Below are positions 20,180 to 30,559 of a stretch of DNA of 64,000 nucleotides, in pieces. The stretch covers positions 1-64,000 of the forward strand of contig NZ_PEAX01000003.1 of assembly GCF_002807685.1 (NCBI RefSeq). Direction: 5' to 3'. A model generated the notes under the pieces. The model worked only from the letters and a program-made list of their open reading frames with translations, was not told the origin of the DNA and made no database searches. Numbering within the stretch: the stretch's first letter is position 1; each line of letters begins with the position of its first letter. The position numbers were made by a program, and so were the translations under genes. Origin of the DNA: Neoalteromonas flava (GTDB taxonomy: Bacteria; Pseudomonadota; Gammaproteobacteria; Enterobacterales; Alteromonadaceae).

Positions 20180-21163
20180 CTAGCTACATACGGTCTTGTT
20201 GCGCCCTCCAGTTTTAGCCTTATAGAGTAGTTTATCACACGCTGATACCCACTCTTGCGCTGACATATTACTGGCTTTTTGACATACTCCGATACTCACT
20301 GTTACCGACTGCGCCGCAAGCATCTCAGAATCTGCAACAGCTAGTCTGAATCGCTCAGCAATAGTTCTGGCCGACTCAGCATCTGTGTCATGCAACAAAA
20401 CTAAAAACTCTTCTCCACCGATCCTGAATAATTTATCCGGGGCACGGAAATTTTCCTGCATCAAATGCGCAATACTTTTCAACGTATCATCGCCTGCATT
20501 GTGGCCAAATTGGTCGTTAATCGCTTTGAAATGATCAACGTCTATTATCAGCATTGTCACTGGTGTTTGATAGCGCTGTTCAATACTGATTGCTTGCAGT
20601 ACGGAGTCATTTAACGTTGCTCGATTATGCAATCCGGTTAAAGTGTCTGTATATGAGAGGGTAACTAACAGCCGATTCTGGTTGTAAATCTCGCGCATAC
20701 ACATGAACACGAAACCGCTTGTGCCAACTAGCACTAACATGAAACGGGAAAACTCGTTAAATTGCATAATGTTATAGGCGAAAGGTGTAATTACAATCAG
20801 GAAAGCGCCATTGACCCATGCTGCTAGTCGCACGGGTAGAACAAAGTACAAAACAAATAGTGCTGCAAATGACCAAAATGATGCTGATATACCGAGTTTA
20901 TACAGCGAAAATACGGAAAGCCCCGTAATCACCGGTGCGATCCCAAACAGGCTCATGTTTAAACTGTAATTATCATGGTGGCAGCGATACGCGGTTGCCA
21001 GATAAAGCGTTATCAAGCCTGCAATACCAGCAGCCAGCAAATACTCACCTTGAATGAGGTCGACAACCATAAAAGGAAATAGAATGACGCAAGAGACCAA
21101 GGCAATATTTCTGGTTGAATTGACCACAAAGTTCGGGATTGGCTCGGCAACGTTATCTTGCAT
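20180..21163 (-). CDS. Membrane-bound diguanylate cyclase (GGDEF)
   Basis: Makes the second messenger cyclic di-GMP from two GTP. From the ATG at 21163 the protein has 327 residues; a GTG start 19 codons upstream is possible but has no better ribosome site. The N-terminal half has about six hydrophobic helices (about 15-165) as a sensor of unknown kind. The GGDEF domain covers about 170-327, starting LSYTDTLTGLHNRATL. The active-site motif is GGEEF, fully competent, and the inhibitory I-site RxxD is present five residues before it (RAPD). It lies 75 nt after the end of the amine oxidase gene on the same strand and may have its own promoter. Confidence 0.93.
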   Translation of the reverse strand: MQDNVAEPIPNFVVNSTRNIALVSCVILFPFMVVDLIQGEYLLAAGIAGLITLYLATAYRCHHDNYSLNMSLFGIAPVITGLSVFSLYKLGISASFWSFAALFVLYFVLPVRLAAWVNGAFLIVITPFAYNIMQFNEFSRFMLVLVGTSGFVFMCMREIYNQNRLLVTLSYTDTLTGLHNRATLNDSVLQAISIEQRYQTPVTMLIIDVDHFKAINDQFGHNAGDDTLKSIAHLMQENFRAPDKLFRIGGEEFLVLLHDTDAESARTIAERFRLAVADSEMLAAQSVTVSIGVCQKASNMSAQEWVSACDKLLYKAKTGGRNKTVCS

Positions 21164-21238
21164 GATGCACTCTTGGAATACGGCTACTATCAATTTAGTC
21201 GTAAATCTCGAATCTGTCACGTGAGTGCAAATTTGTGA

Positions 21239-22573
21239 CTAGCTTAATACCTGCTTGAATTGTTGCCAGGCGTAGTAGGCATGCAGGGCAGGGCGGCGGG
21301 CGAATGCAAATGGAAAGGTTTTTAACGGACTTTGCCAAAACGGAAAGTCAGGTAATACATTTGGTTCCATTAATAGCTGTGCCAAGCGCTTACCTGCCTG
21401 CACGGAAAACGCGAGCCCGGATCCACAATAGCCAGCGCTGTAGAGTAATCGTTCGTCTTTAGCATGATAAATTCGCGGGAAATCATCGTAGGAAACTGCG
21501 ACCCAACCACTCCAAAAATGCGAAATACTGATATTACTTAGGTTAGGGAAGGTATCTTGCAGTCCTTGCATTAAAGCTACCTTGTATTTGTCAGCTGAAG
21601 CATGTTTTCCTCTAACTGCGCCGCGGCCACCGAACAGCAAGCGATTATCGGGCAATAATCGGTAGTAATATTTTAGTGGCCGTGTATCCATGGTCATCAA
21701 ACCATCGCGCATGCCTAATTCATCTAATTGCTGTTGATCCAAGGGATCGGTAACGATAATCGATGAGATGACAGGGAATAGTTTATCTTTAAGTTGCGGC
21801 ACGAGATTGCGTTGTCCATAAGCATTGCTAGTGACAATCAAATGCTTGGCCCGCATTGTTCCAGCTGGAGTCGTTACTGTGTGAAAGTTGCCGGTCGACG
21901 TTACATGACTAACCGGGCTATGACCATAGATTGTCGCACCAGCATTCACAGCTTGCTGTGCCAAGCCCTGGCAGAATTGCCATGGGTTGATGGCGAACGC
22001 TGACGGATAATAAATCCCGCCATGAGAATGTGTGCCTGCTAAATAGGTATCGGAAATCGTTTGTGCGTCAAGTACTTCAATACTTTCACTGTAACGTTGA
22101 GTGACTATTTCTGCATGCTGCTCAAGTGGTTGCATGGCTGCCGCTGAATGCGCGAGTTTTAGGTAGCCACCGCACACTTTGTCACATTCGATCCCGGCGT
22201 CAATCAGATTGGCAATATCGTTGATGGAGCTTAAGTATTCTGCATACAGAGCTTCGCTTACGCTATCACCAAAGCGCTTGCGTAATTGTTCCACGCCTAA
22301 CCGCCCCGTGCCGGGAAGGACAAAACCACCATTGCGACCACTGCAGCCCCAGCCGGGTTGGTTGGCCTCCAATACACAAGCATTAACGCCATAGGATTGC
22401 GCCAGCTCTAAAGCTGCAGACAGCCCTGTATAGCCACCACCGATGATTGCAACATCCACATCCATGCTGTCGGTTAGCTGGGGATAATGGTTGGCATCGC
22501 GCCCATCTGCCCAAAAACTATCGGGCCTGGTTGCATTGGATGGCGGGAGGGGATCAACTAACGGGTCGTACAT
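21239..22573 (-). CDS. FAD-dependent amine oxidoreductase (DAO / PuuB-like)
   Basis: Flavoprotein of the D-amino-acid oxidase superfamily, 444 residues. The N-terminal dinucleotide fold is clear: VDVAIIGGGYTGLSAALELA, with ACVLEANQPGWGCSGRNGGFV just after, a stretch typical of gamma-glutamylputrescine oxidase and related enzymes. The C-terminal LLYSAGYCGSGLAFSVQAGKRLAQLL closes the FAD site. The likely reaction is oxidation of an amine or imino acid, but the substrate is not readable. It begins 6 nt after the GNAT gene, which itself follows hisIE closely, so it appears to be at the end of the histidine transcript. Other putrescine-pathway genes are absent. Confidence 0.85.
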   Translation of the reverse strand: MYDPLVDPLPPSNATRPDSFWADGRDANHYPQLTDSMDVDVAIIGGGYTGLSAALELAQSYGVNACVLEANQPGWGCSGRNGGFVLPGTGRLGVEQLRKRFGDSVSEALYAEYLSSINDIANLIDAGIECDKVCGGYLKLAHSAAAMQPLEQHAEIVTQRYSESIEVLDAQTISDTYLAGTHSHGGIYYPSAFAINPWQFCQGLAQQAVNAGATIYGHSPVSHVTSTGNFHTVTTPAGTMRAKHLIVTSNAYGQRNLVPQLKDKLFPVISSIIVTDPLDQQQLDELGMRDGLMTMDTRPLKYYYRLLPDNRLLFGGRGAVRGKHASADKYKVALMQGLQDTFPNLSNISISHFWSGWVAVSYDDFPRIYHAKDERLLYSAGYCGSGLAFSVQAGKRLAQLLMEPNVLPDFPFWQSPLKTFPFAFARRPALHAYYAWQQFKQVLS

Positions 22574-22579
22574 ACAGCG

Positions 22580-23203
22580 CTATGCGACTCGTTCAAATGG
22601 TAATATCATCTCAGCAGCAGTGCACGTGCATATGCCTGGGCATACAGGGCACTGGTAGTTTTCTTCTAGTGCCAAACGTTGCCAACGATTGGCATGTTTT
22701 TTAACGAGCTCCCCACCGCATGCACTAAAATAACCATATGCAGAGTTATTTGGACTTGCCAGCCATATGTGTGCAATACCGGCTATGGCTCCTTGTAGTT
22801 TCGCTTGTTCAATCGAACGCTTAAGCAAGGTCGCGCCAATGCCTAACCCGCGAAACGTAGCATCTACCGTATTGCATTTGAAATAGCACACTTGCTCTTT
22901 GGGGTGTGGCCAATCTGTAGGCGTGCACCATTCATCGACATCCCAATTTTGCGGCGCATAGGTAAGACGAAAACCCACTAACAGACCTTCATTAATCAAG
23001 TGACTCTGTTCAATTTGGTCAGGTGCAAACTCACCGTGAGGAATAACCGCTATCCAGCTCGCATTAATATCATCTTGCCAACCTTTGTGATAAATCGTGG
23101 TTAGCGAGTCAGGGTCAAGGTAATTGTCGCCGTGCACATGATTGCCCAAGGCAATGACAGCAGCAAAATGTTGTGGTGCGAAGGGAATATAGTTAACGTT
23201 CAT
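22580..23203 (-). CDS. GNAT family N-acetyltransferase with a C-terminal cysteine cluster
   Basis: Predicted acetyltransferase of 207 residues. The acetyl-CoA loop is recognisable as ATFRGLGIGATLLKRSIEQAK (about 114-134), followed by HIWLASPNNSAYGYFSACGGELV, typical of the GNAT second half. Beyond the usual end it carries CPVCPGICTC near residue 190, four closely spaced cysteines that could bind a metal. It starts 14 nt after hisIE without a visible terminator and overlaps nothing, so it is probably co-transcribed with the his genes. The acetyl acceptor is unknown; the pairing with a FAD amine oxidase suggests an amine or amino acid. Confidence 0.8.
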   Translation of the reverse strand: MNVNYIPFAPQHFAAVIALGNHVHGDNYLDPDSLTTIYHKGWQDDINASWIAVIPHGEFAPDQIEQSHLINEGLLVGFRLTYAPQNWDVDEWCTPTDWPHPKEQVCYFKCNTVDATFRGLGIGATLLKRSIEQAKLQGAIAGIAHIWLASPNNSAYGYFSACGGELVKKHANRWQRLALEENYQCPVCPGICTCTAAEMILPFERVA

Positions 23204-23217
23204 GTTGGGCTTTGTCG

Positions 23218-23844
23218 CTAGGCTTTTTGCCGTTGTTTTAGCACATCAATGACATCTGATAAACTTAAACCACTGGCCTGCAGTAAAACAAGCAAATGAT
23301 ATAGCAAGTCAGCGGATTCATTCTTTAGTTCTTCCAAATCTTGTACCGTCGCTGCCAATGCCGTTTCCACCCCTTCCTCACCTACTTTTTGCGCAATTCG
23401 CTTGATCCCCTTGGCGTAGAGCGCAGCGGTATAACTGGATTCTGGATCGGCATCTTTACGCGCTGCGAGTAAGCGTTCTAAATCCGCTAAAAAGGTGAAA
23501 TCGGCTACTTCACTACTATCCCAGCAACTCTCCGTGCCCTTATGGCAGGTTGGCCCCTGTGGCTGGGCTAACACGAGCAAAGAGTCGTTGTCACAATCAC
23601 TGTGGATGCTTACTAACTGCAACGTATTGTTGGATGTCTCTCCCTTGGTCCATAAGCGGTTTTTAGAGCGACTAAAAAAAGTTACTAAGCCACTGTCTAA
23701 GGTTTTTTCAACTGCCGCCTGGTTCATAAACCCTTGCATCAATACTTTTCCGCTCACACTATCCTGTACAATGGCTGGAACTAGGTCGTGCATTTTTTCC
23801 CAGTCGACGGAATCAAGTGTTTGTTGAGTGATTTGCATGTTCAT
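23218..23844 (-). CDS. hisIE: Bifunctional phosphoribosyl-AMP cyclohydrolase / phosphoribosyl-ATP diphosphatase
   Basis: Carries out steps 2 and 3 of histidine synthesis. Protein of 208 residues: the HisI cyclohydrolase domain (about 1-115) has the metal-site motifs [14 protein letters not shown] and [12 protein letters not shown], and the HisE pyrophosphohydrolase domain (about 118-205) has [25 protein letters not shown] and [17 protein letters not shown]. The ATG two codons downstream (23838) has better spacing from the AAGGG ribosome site and may be the true start. It begins 3 nt after hisF. Confidence 0.95.
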   Translation of the reverse strand: MNMQITQQTLDSVDWEKMHDLVPAIVQDSVSGKVLMQGFMNQAAVEKTLDSGLVTFFSRSKNRLWTKGETSNNTLQLVSIHSDCDNDSLLVLAQPQGPTCHKGTESCWDSSEVADFTFLADLERLLAARKDADPESSYTAALYAKGIKRIAQKVGEEGVETALAATVQDLEELKNESADLLYHLLVLLQASGLSLSDVIDVLKQRQKA

Positions 23845-23847
23845 CCC

Positions 23848-24639
23848 TTACCCTTGTGCGCGAAAATCGTGGCGAATAGCAACGCCTTGCTGGCGCAAAA
23901 AGCCCTTTAATTCTTGTATATCAATAATCGATTTATGAAATACCGATGCCGCGAGAGCACCATCTACGTCAGCTTGTTGAAATGCATCGGCAAAGTGCTG
24001 CATCTCACCGGCACCACCAGAGGCAATTAACGGGACTTTACAGGCTGCTCGAACCGCAGATAGTTGAGCGAGATCATAGCCCTTGCGAACGCCATCTTGG
24101 TTCATGCAATTAAGTACAATTTCTCCGGCCCCACGGGATTGGACTTCTTTGATCCAATCTATAGTTTGCCACTGGGTTTGCTGTGTGCGCGATTCGTCAC
24201 CAGTGAATTTATACACTTCATAGCATTGATTTTCAGCATTGTAGAAACTATCGATACCAATAACTACACATTGTTGACCGAAAATATCATGCAGCTGGTT
24301 GATCAAGTTGGGGTCAGTTAACGCAGGTGAATTGATGGATATCTTATCCGCACCCATTTCCAGAATTCGGCCCGCATCCTCAATAGACTTAATACCACCG
24401 GCGACACAAAATGGAATGTCAATCACCTCGGCGATACGGCTAACCCAGCTTTTGTCTACTACACGCTGATCACTGGACGCGGTGATGTCATAGAAGACTA
24501 ATTCATCAGCGCCTTCGTTGGCGTAACGCTCAGCCAGTGGGACAATGTCACCAATAACTTCGTGATTGCGAAACTGTACGCCTTTAACAACCATGCCGTC
24601 TTTTACATCGAGACAGGGGATTATGCGCCTTGCCAACAT
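23848..24639 (-). CDS. hisF: Imidazole glycerol phosphate synthase, cyclase subunit
   Basis: TIM-barrel subunit that uses ammonia from HisH to close the imidazole ring, giving imidazole glycerol phosphate and AICAR; 263 residues against 258 in Escherichia coli. The start [23 protein letters not shown] carries the first catalytic aspartate; the second lies in [14 protein letters not shown], and phosphate loops are VAGGIKS and ASGGAGE. The first 19 nt overlap the end of hisA, showing coupled translation. Confidence 0.97.
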   Translation of the reverse strand: MLARRIIPCLDVKDGMVVKGVQFRNHEVIGDIVPLAERYANEGADELVFYDITASSDQRVVDKSWVSRIAEVIDIPFCVAGGIKSIEDAGRILEMGADKISINSPALTDPNLINQLHDIFGQQCVVIGIDSFYNAENQCYEVYKFTGDESRTQQTQWQTIDWIKEVQSRGAGEIVLNCMNQDGVRKGYDLAQLSAVRAACKVPLIASGGAGEMQHFADAFQQADVDGALAASVFHKSIIDIQELKGFLRQQGVAIRHDFRAQG

Positions 24640-25358
24640 TGGATTGCCTCCTTGACAGTAAACTTGCCTTCTAACAGTGCACGCCCGAGGATCACCCCAC
24701 TGACGCCAGTCGGCTTGAGTATCTCAATATCGCCGATCGAGCCAATCCCACCTGAGGCTTGCCATTGAATATTGGGAAATAATTCACTCATTTCATTGTA
24801 GAGCTGGTGATTGGCACCCTGTAGGGTACCGTCACGGCTAATGTCGGTACACAACACATGTTGAGCACCCGCATCCAAAAGGTCATTGAGTAAATGTTCA
24901 ATCGAAACGCCGCTATTTTCCTGCCAGCCATGTGTGGCAATAAACTTGTTGCCTTGCGCATCAATGTTGATATCTAACGCTAAAACAATTTTGTCGCCGC
25001 CGTACCGGGCCAGCCATTCGCGGATCAAGGCCGGTTGTTTAACGGCCAGTGAGCCGATAACTACTCGTGCTACGCCAATTGACAATAACTGCTCCACATC
25101 AGACTCAGCGCGGATACCACCGCCCGCTTGAAATTGCATGCGTTGGGTTTTAACCATCGCTTCTATCAAGCCCAGTTGGCGTTTGCTGGTGTCTTTGGCA
25201 CCAGTTAGATCAACTATATGCAGCCATTCAGCTCCTTGATCTGCATAGTTGTGGACCACGGCAACCGGATCAAAGGCATAATCGGTTTTCTGCGCATAGT
25301 CGCCCTGATACAGGCGAACTACATTTCCATCAATTAAATCGATAGCGGGGATGATCAT
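24621..25358 (-). CDS. hisA: Phosphoribosylformimino-AICAR ribotide isomerase
   Basis: Step 4 of histidine synthesis, an Amadori-type isomerase with a TIM barrel; 245 residues, the same length as in Escherichia coli. The start [21 protein letters not shown] contains the catalytic aspartate D8; the second catalytic aspartate lies in [14 protein letters not shown], with phosphate loops [11 protein letters not shown] and [11 protein letters not shown]. Its start overlaps the hisH stop by one base and its end overlaps hisF by 19 nt. Confidence 0.97.
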   Translation of the reverse strand: MIIPAIDLIDGNVVRLYQGDYAQKTDYAFDPVAVVHNYADQGAEWLHIVDLTGAKDTSKRQLGLIEAMVKTQRMQFQAGGGIRAESDVEQLLSIGVARVVIGSLAVKQPALIREWLARYGGDKIVLALDINIDAQGNKFIATHGWQENSGVSIEHLLNDLLDAGAQHVLCTDISRDGTLQGANHQLYNEMSELFPNIQWQASGGIGSIGDIEILKPTGVSGVILGRALLEGKFTVKEAIQCWQGA

Positions 25359-25960
25359 TATAAACTCACAAAATTCTGTAGTAATTGGGCGCCGGCTTCT
25401 CCAGATCGTTCTGGGTGGAATTGAACACCAAAAAAGTTATTGCGTTGAATTGCGGCAGAGAAACGCGAACCGTACTCGCAGCTGGCAAGCGTATGCTCAA
25501 ACGGCGCGATAGCAAAGCTATGCACAAAATAGAAGAAACTGCCGTTTGGAATGTGCTTGAACAAGTCATTGTGCTGAACTGCGTCAACCGCATTCCAGCC
25601 CATGTGCGGAAGGCGCAAATCACCGACTTGCATACGTCGTACTTCACCAGGTATGAGATCTAGACAATCAGTCCGTTCACTGGTGCTTTCCTCTGACCAA
25701 CTGACCATTAGCTGCATGCCTAAACATACGCCCAGCACTGGCTGAGTCAGTGACTTTAGCGTTGGCACTAGCTGTTTATGATGAATACTCGCCATGGCGG
25801 CATTCGCACTCCCTACACCCGGTAAAATAACTTTATCCGCTTGGGTGATAATCGCAGGGTCGTCGCTGACAGCCACTGCAACATTGAGTCGGTCAAAGGC
25901 AAACTTTACCGAGGAAATGTTGGCACACCCGGTATTAACAATCACGATTCGTTGTTGCAT
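25358..25960 (-). CDS. hisH: Imidazole glycerol phosphate synthase, glutaminase subunit
   Basis: Class I glutamine amidotransferase that releases ammonia for HisF; 200 residues. The nucleophile cysteine is in [11 protein letters not shown] (about residue 80) and the His-Glu pair in [14 protein letters not shown] near 183-187. It begins two bases after the hisB stop and overlaps hisA by one base. HisH and HisF form a heterodimer, and their genes are split only by hisA here, the standard enterobacterial order. Confidence 0.96.
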   Translation of the reverse strand: MQQRIVIVNTGCANISSVKFAFDRLNVAVAVSDDPAIITQADKVILPGVGSANAAMASIHHKQLVPTLKSLTQPVLGVCLGMQLMVSWSEESTSERTDCLDLIPGEVRRMQVGDLRLPHMGWNAVDAVQHNDLFKHIPNGSFFYFVHSFAIAPFEHTLASCEYGSRFSAAIQRNNFFGVQFHPERSGEAGAQLLQNFVSL

Positions 25961-25962
25961 GC

Positions 25963-27030
25963 CTACAATGCTCCCTTACTGCTGGGTAATGCATCACCAC
26001 TTTTCTGAATGGCTTGACGCAAGGCGCGACCAAATACTTTGAAGAGGCTTTCGACTTGATGATGAGCATTACCTTCAGTTGTCGATAAATGCAGACTTAA
26101 GCCCATAGATTGCGCCAAAGAGTAGAAAAAGTGTTGCACCATTTCGGTCGCCATTTCGCCGACGGATTCGCGGGTGAAATTGGCTTTAAATACCAGGTGT
26201 GGTCGGTTAGAAATGTCTAAGATACACTCGGCGCGGCACTCATCCATGGGTAAGGCAAAGCCAAAACGGCCAATGCCGCGTTTATTACCCAACGCCTTTT
26301 TCAACGCTTCGCCAATGGCCAGTGCAGTATCTTCAACGCTATGATGATCATCGATGTGAAGATCGCCATCAACACTAACATTTAGCTCAAAGCCACCGTG
26401 GGTGGCGATTTGATCGAGCATGTGGTCAAAGAAACCGATCCCCGTTTGGATTGTCGACTTGCTGCTAGAGTCTAAATTTACCTTGACCCGGATATCGGTT
26501 TCGGAGGTCTTTCTGACCACTTCTGCAACGCGCGACGAATGCAGTAACTCTTGCTCAATGGCTCGCCATCCAAATGAGTCCCGCGCGTACTGTAAGCCGC
26601 GGATACCCATGTTCTCGGCGAGTTGAATATCGGTTTTACGGTCGCCGATCACGAAGGAGCGAGTAAAGTCGATTTTACCTTGCTGCAGGTAGTCTTTGAC
26701 CAACCCGAGTTTCGGTTTTCGGCAAGTGCAATCGTCATTATCAAAATGCGGACAAATAAGCACATCGGCAAACTGCACACCTTGACTGGTGAAAACGTTC
26801 ATCATGGCATTATGTGGCGCATCAAAGTCAGCCTGTGGAAAGCTGTCAGTGCCCAGGCCATCTTGGTTGCTGACCATTACCAAGGTAAAACCCGCTTGCT
26901 GCAATTTCAGCAGAACAGGGATCACATAAGGTTCAAAGACTAGCTTTTCCAAACTGTCCAGTTGCTTATCAATCGGCGGCTCTTCAACGAGCGTTCCGTC
27001 GCGGTCGATAAATAAAATAGCCTGTTGCAT
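25963..27030 (-). CDS. hisB: Bifunctional histidinol-phosphatase / imidazoleglycerol-phosphate dehydratase
   Basis: Fused enzyme for steps 6 and 8, 355 residues as in Escherichia coli. The N-terminal HAD phosphatase (about 1-165) begins [15 protein letters not shown], with the nucleophile aspartate, and has a zinc-type [14 protein letters not shown] segment. The C-terminal dehydratase (about 168-355) has the metal motifs [32 protein letters not shown] and [13 protein letters not shown]. It overlaps hisC by one base. The fused form is typical of gammaproteobacteria. Confidence 0.97.
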   Translation of the reverse strand: MQQAILFIDRDGTLVEEPPIDKQLDSLEKLVFEPYVIPVLLKLQQAGFTLVMVSNQDGLGTDSFPQADFDAPHNAMMNVFTSQGVQFADVLICPHFDNDDCTCRKPKLGLVKDYLQQGKIDFTRSFVIGDRKTDIQLAENMGIRGLQYARDSFGWRAIEQELLHSSRVAEVVRKTSETDIRVKVNLDSSSKSTIQTGIGFFDHMLDQIATHGGFELNVSVDGDLHIDDHHSVEDTALAIGEALKKALGNKRGIGRFGFALPMDECRAECILDISNRPHLVFKANFTRESVGEMATEMVQHFFYSLAQSMGLSLHLSTTEGNAHHQVESLFKVFGRALRQAIQKSGDALPSSKGAL

Positions 27031-28112
27031 TAGCGCTGCTCCTCGGCGGAAAAGAAAGTATTAATAAGGTCTAAAAGTCGGTCGTTTTGGGCTGGCGTCC
27101 CGATCGAAATTCGCAAACAGTCATTCAATTTAAGCTGCTTAGATTGGTCGCGGATCAACATGCCGTTTTCCACCAGATACGTCATTAAGCCATCTTTCTG
27201 GGGGCAGCGGAATAAAATGAAATTGGCCTCTTGAGCTCCAACTAATTCTATCGCGCTATATTTCATCAATGCACGGGTTAGACGTAGACGCTCATCAGCA
27301 ATGATGGCAACCTGTTCGCGCATGCGGTTAACCGGCCCGTCAGCCAAAGCCTGTGCTGCTATCTGTGCTACGGGCTCAGGAATGGGATAGGGAGCAATGA
27401 CTTTGAGTAAGGTCTGAATGATGGCTTCTGATGCTAACGTGAATCCGCAGCGCAAGCCTGCTAACGCAAAGGCTTTCGATAACGTTCTAAGAACGACTAA
27501 ATGCGGGTAATCAGCTAAGCGTGACGCCCATTGTTGACCAATAGCAAACTCAATGTAGGCTTCATCTACCACCACTAAAGCTGAATCTGCGAATGCGGTG
27601 AGGATGGTTTCAATTTGCGCTTGTGCTACTACATTCCCTGTGGGGTTATTGGGCGAACAGATAAACACCAGATTAACCTTATCCCGCTGCGCTAGCATCG
27701 CATCAATATCGAGCTCGAATGTGTCAGTCTGCGGCACACTGATAACACCAACATCGCAGGTTTCTGCGCTGATCGCGTACATCCCATAGGTTGGCGGGCA
27801 GATCATGATATTCGACTGACCGGGCTGACAAAATGCACGGATCAGTAGCTCAATACCTTCATCGGCTCCGCGGGTAACCAGCACCTGCTCAGGTGCAAGG
27901 CCTGCATAGTTCGCGTATTGCTGCACTACTGCGCTGGGTTGACATGAAGGATAACGATTGAGCTTGGTATCATCTAATTGATACGGATTGCTATACGGCG
28001 ATTCATTTGCATTCAACCAATCTTGGCCACCGCTATATAGTCGACGGGCACTCTCGTAAGGTTTTAACTTTGCAATATTCGCATTGGTTAGGCGAGACAA
28101 TAAAGTGCTCAT
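27030..28112 (-). CDS. hisC: Histidinol-phosphate aminotransferase
   Basis: PLP-dependent class I/II aminotransferase for step 7, 360 residues. The PLP lysine is in [17 protein letters not shown]; the substrate and cofactor motifs [19 protein letters not shown] and VVDEAYIEF are all present. It overlaps the hisD stop by 4 nt (ATGA), so translation is coupled. Confidence 0.97.
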   Translation of the reverse strand: MSTLLSRLTNANIAKLKPYESARRLYSGGQDWLNANESPYSNPYQLDDTKLNRYPSCQPSAVVQQYANYAGLAPEQVLVTRGADEGIELLIRAFCQPGQSNIMICPPTYGMYAISAETCDVGVISVPQTDTFELDIDAMLAQRDKVNLVFICSPNNPTGNVVAQAQIETILTAFADSALVVVDEAYIEFAIGQQWASRLADYPHLVVLRTLSKAFALAGLRCGFTLASEAIIQTLLKVIAPYPIPEPVAQIAAQALADGPVNRMREQVAIIADERLRLTRALMKYSAIELVGAQEANFILFRCPQKDGLMTYLVENGMLIRDQSKQLKLNDCLRISIGTPAQNDRLLDLINTFFSAEEQR

Positions 28113-29413
28113 TGGTTTTCCTTATCGAATGCGTCTAGTCGTATTGCTACTGCATTTCCGTGGGCATCTAATCCTTCAGCGTTAGACAGGGCAAGCAAAG
28201 TTGGCGCAAGTGCTTTAAAACCTGCCGGTGATAACTCTTGCACTGTGTAGCGGCGCATAAAATCGAGCAGGCCCAAACTGGAATACATTCGAGAGTATCC
28301 ATACGTCGGCAGCACGTGATTGGTTCCGCTGGCATAGTCACCTGCTGACTCAGGCGACCAGGCGCCAACAAAAATACTACCCGCGTTACGGATAGAAGGA
28401 AGCCAATTCCGCGCATTTTCCGCCTGTACAATCAAGTGTTCAGGGGCATATTGGTTACTTACAGCAATGGCTTGAGCAAAGTCTTCAGTTAATATATAGC
28501 GACTGTGTTGCATGGCTGCGCTGGCGATTTCATTGCGCGAAAGTTTAGCTAATTGTTGATCAACCGCTTGCTCAGTCGCGCGGATGAGGGTCTCGCAGTT
28601 GCTGACCAAAACGGCTTGCGAATCTTTGCCATGCTCAGCTTGTGAGAGTAAATCAGCAGCAACAAAGTCTGGATTGGCTTTTTCATCAGCGAGTACCAAC
28701 ACTTCAGAAGGGCCCGCGGGCATATCAATTGCTGCGCCTCCAGCTAGTGTGCTAACTTGCTGTTTAGCCTCTGTGACAAAACTATTGCCTGGGCCATAAA
28801 TCTTATCAACTTTAGGAATACTTTCGGTACCAAACGCCATACCGGCAATGGCCTGAGCTCCGCCGCATAAAAATACTTGGGTTATCCCACAGAGACTTGC
28901 TGCGTAGCGAATTTCTGCTGCAATTTTCCCAGTCTTATTCGGTGGTGTACACAACACGATGGTTTGACAACCGGCAACTTGAGCCGGTACGCCAAGCATC
29001 AACACTGTGGAGGGCAGGGGTGCAGTACCCCCAGGTATATATAAACCAACGTTAGCGATTGCTTGGGTTAGTTGTTGGCAGCGCACACCGGGCATCGTTT
29101 CAATATCCACGGCGTTTGGCTTTTGCGCCTCATGAAAGCGTTTAATATTGCTGTAAGCAGTATCGATCGCCTGTTTCGTCACAGGGTCAAGACTTTCAAC
29201 AGCATTTGTTATCTCGTTGCTATCAAGCGCTAATTGGTCTAGATCTGCACCATCAAATTGACGCGTGAGCGCAAGAATGGCTGAATCGCCATTGATTCTC
29301 ACATCGTCGATAATTTGCTTAACGGTTGCGCTGAGTGTTGCGCTATCGGAAAGCGCAGGCCGTTCGAGTACTTTGGCTTGAGCTTCCTCATTGAGTAGGT
29401 TCCAAGTAATCAT
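28109..29413 (-). CDS. hisD: Histidinol dehydrogenase
   Basis: NAD-dependent zinc enzyme that carries out the last two oxidations from histidinol to histidine; 434 residues against 434 in Escherichia coli. Family motifs include LYIPGGTAPLPSTVLML, IYGPGNSFVTEAKQQV, DMPAGPSEVLVLAD, LLSQAEHGKDSQAVL and the zinc-site region SAGDYASGTNHVLPTYGYSR. It starts 12 nt after hisG. Confidence 0.97.
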   Translation of the reverse strand: MITWNLLNEEAQAKVLERPALSDSATLSATVKQIIDDVRINGDSAILALTRQFDGADLDQLALDSNEITNAVESLDPVTKQAIDTAYSNIKRFHEAQKPNAVDIETMPGVRCQQLTQAIANVGLYIPGGTAPLPSTVLMLGVPAQVAGCQTIVLCTPPNKTGKIAAEIRYAASLCGITQVFLCGGAQAIAGMAFGTESIPKVDKIYGPGNSFVTEAKQQVSTLAGGAAIDMPAGPSEVLVLADEKANPDFVAADLLSQAEHGKDSQAVLVSNCETLIRATEQAVDQQLAKLSRNEIASAAMQHSRYILTEDFAQAIAVSNQYAPEHLIVQAENARNWLPSIRNAGSIFVGAWSPESAGDYASGTNHVLPTYGYSRMYSSLGLLDFMRRYTVQELSPAGFKALAPTLLALSNAEGLDAHGNAVAIRLDAFDKENQ

Positions 29414-29425
29414 TGCACTACCTCA

Positions 29426-30325
29426 TTAACCCATCATTTTTTCGATTGGCATCACGAGAATTGAACTACAGCCCAATGATTTTAGTTTTTCCATGGTCTC
29501 CCAAAACAGGGTTTCCGGGCTTACAACGTGTACAGCAACGATTTCATCGCTGCTGGCCAATGGTAATACGGTTGGGTTCTCGGCACCGGGCAGTAATCGT
29601 TTAACTTGTTCTAGGTACGCTTTTGGTGCGTGTAACATGATGTATTTACTTTCTTTCGCTTGAGTAACGCCGTCAATGCGAGGTAATAGGCGATTGATCA
29701 ACTCTTGCTTCTCATCGCTGAGTGGACGCGCGCTTTGTATTAACACTGCTTTGGATTCAAATACGGTGTCTTTCTCACGCAATCCGTTCGCTTCTAGCGT
29801 AGCGCCGGTTGAAACTAAATCGCAGATGGCGTCAGCTACGCCTGCTCGCGGAGCAACTTCAACCGAACCGGTAAGCATAACTGCAGCAGCATCAATCGCA
29901 TTTTGCTTGAAGAAGCGTTCCAGCAAAAAGGGGTAGGTTGTCGCTACTTTCTTACCTTGCAATGCATTAACGTCAGCGTATTCCATTTCATTTGGGATCG
30001 CGATGGATAAACGGCAACCACCGTAATCCAGTTCACGCAGGGTTTTAAACTCGTGTGGGCGGTTTGCCGCCGCCCGCTCGAGCATTTTCTCTTCGAGCTC
30101 ATTTTGACCAATAAAGCCCAGATCGACGATGCCATCCATGACTAACCCAGGGATGTCATCATCGCGCACTAATAATAGGTCTATCGGCTGATTGGTAGAA
30201 TGGGCAATGAGCAGACGATCGCGAATTTGTAATTTAATCCCTATTGCTTTCAATAACGCGATGCTATCGTCGCTCAATCGACCTGACTTTTGCACGGCGA
30301 TACGCAGTCGTTTAACGTCACTCAT
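29426..30325 (-). CDS. hisG: ATP phosphoribosyltransferase (long form)
   Basis: First and regulated enzyme of histidine synthesis, joining ATP and PRPP; 299 residues, the long form with a C-terminal ACT-like domain that binds histidine. Visible are the N-terminal [16 protein letters not shown], the PRPP loop [27 protein letters not shown] (about 158-184) and the regulatory domain from about 225 ([20 protein letters not shown]). It is the first structural gene after the leader; an AGAGGATGGGG ribosome region lies just before the ATG. Feedback by histidine is family knowledge. Confidence 0.97.
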   Translation of the reverse strand: MSDVKRLRIAVQKSGRLSDDSIALLKAIGIKLQIRDRLLIAHSTNQPIDLLLVRDDDIPGLVMDGIVDLGFIGQNELEEKMLERAAANRPHEFKTLRELDYGGCRLSIAIPNEMEYADVNALQGKKVATTYPFLLERFFKQNAIDAAAVMLTGSVEVAPRAGVADAICDLVSTGATLEANGLREKDTVFESKAVLIQSARPLSDEKQELINRLLPRIDGVTQAKESKYIMLHAPKAYLEQVKRLLPGAENPTVLPLASSDEIVAVHVVSPETLFWETMEKLKSLGCSSILVMPIEKMMG

Positions 30326-30370
30326 GGAACCCCATCCTCTTTTAGTGTTTAATTTTTACAGCGCACAAAC

Positions 30371-30400
30371 AAAAAACCCCCGGAAGTGTCCTCCGAGGGT
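30371..30400 (-). terminator. Attenuator terminator of the his operon
   Basis: On the minus strand CACCCTCGGAGG, a short loop and CTTCCGGGGG form a GC-rich stem followed by six T. It lies between the leader peptide gene and hisG. A second stem, GCTGGAAGG paired with CCTTCCGGC (30443-30418), lies before it and shares bases so that alternative folds are possible. This is the classic his attenuator layout. Confidence 0.88.
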
Positions 30401-30457
30401 GTTGTTATTCTCACGCCGCCGGAAGGACAATAAACCTTCCAGCACGAACCTGAAAGG

Positions 30458-30499
30458 CTATGCTTTATGATGGTGATGAGCGGCGCAAATAAAATTCAT
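30458..30499 (-). CDS. hisL: his operon leader peptide
   Basis: A 13-residue frame, MNFICAAHHHHKA, has four histidine codons in a row and ends 58 nt before the attenuator terminator. Escherichia coli HisL has seven. When charged histidine tRNA is scarce, ribosomes stall on these codons and the antiterminator fold forms, so the his genes are transcribed. The ATG is at 30499; the ribosome site is not strong. Confidence 0.9.
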   Translation of the reverse strand: MNFICAAHHHHKA

Positions 30500-30559
30500 G
30501 TGTTAGTAAAATCCGGTTTGACCTGAAAAAAGATTAATCTAGGCCGTTAACGAGCCGAA

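Noticed and set aside
28168-28431. Other frames over the his operon
   Set aside because: They overlap strongly supported his genes and show no independent signals.
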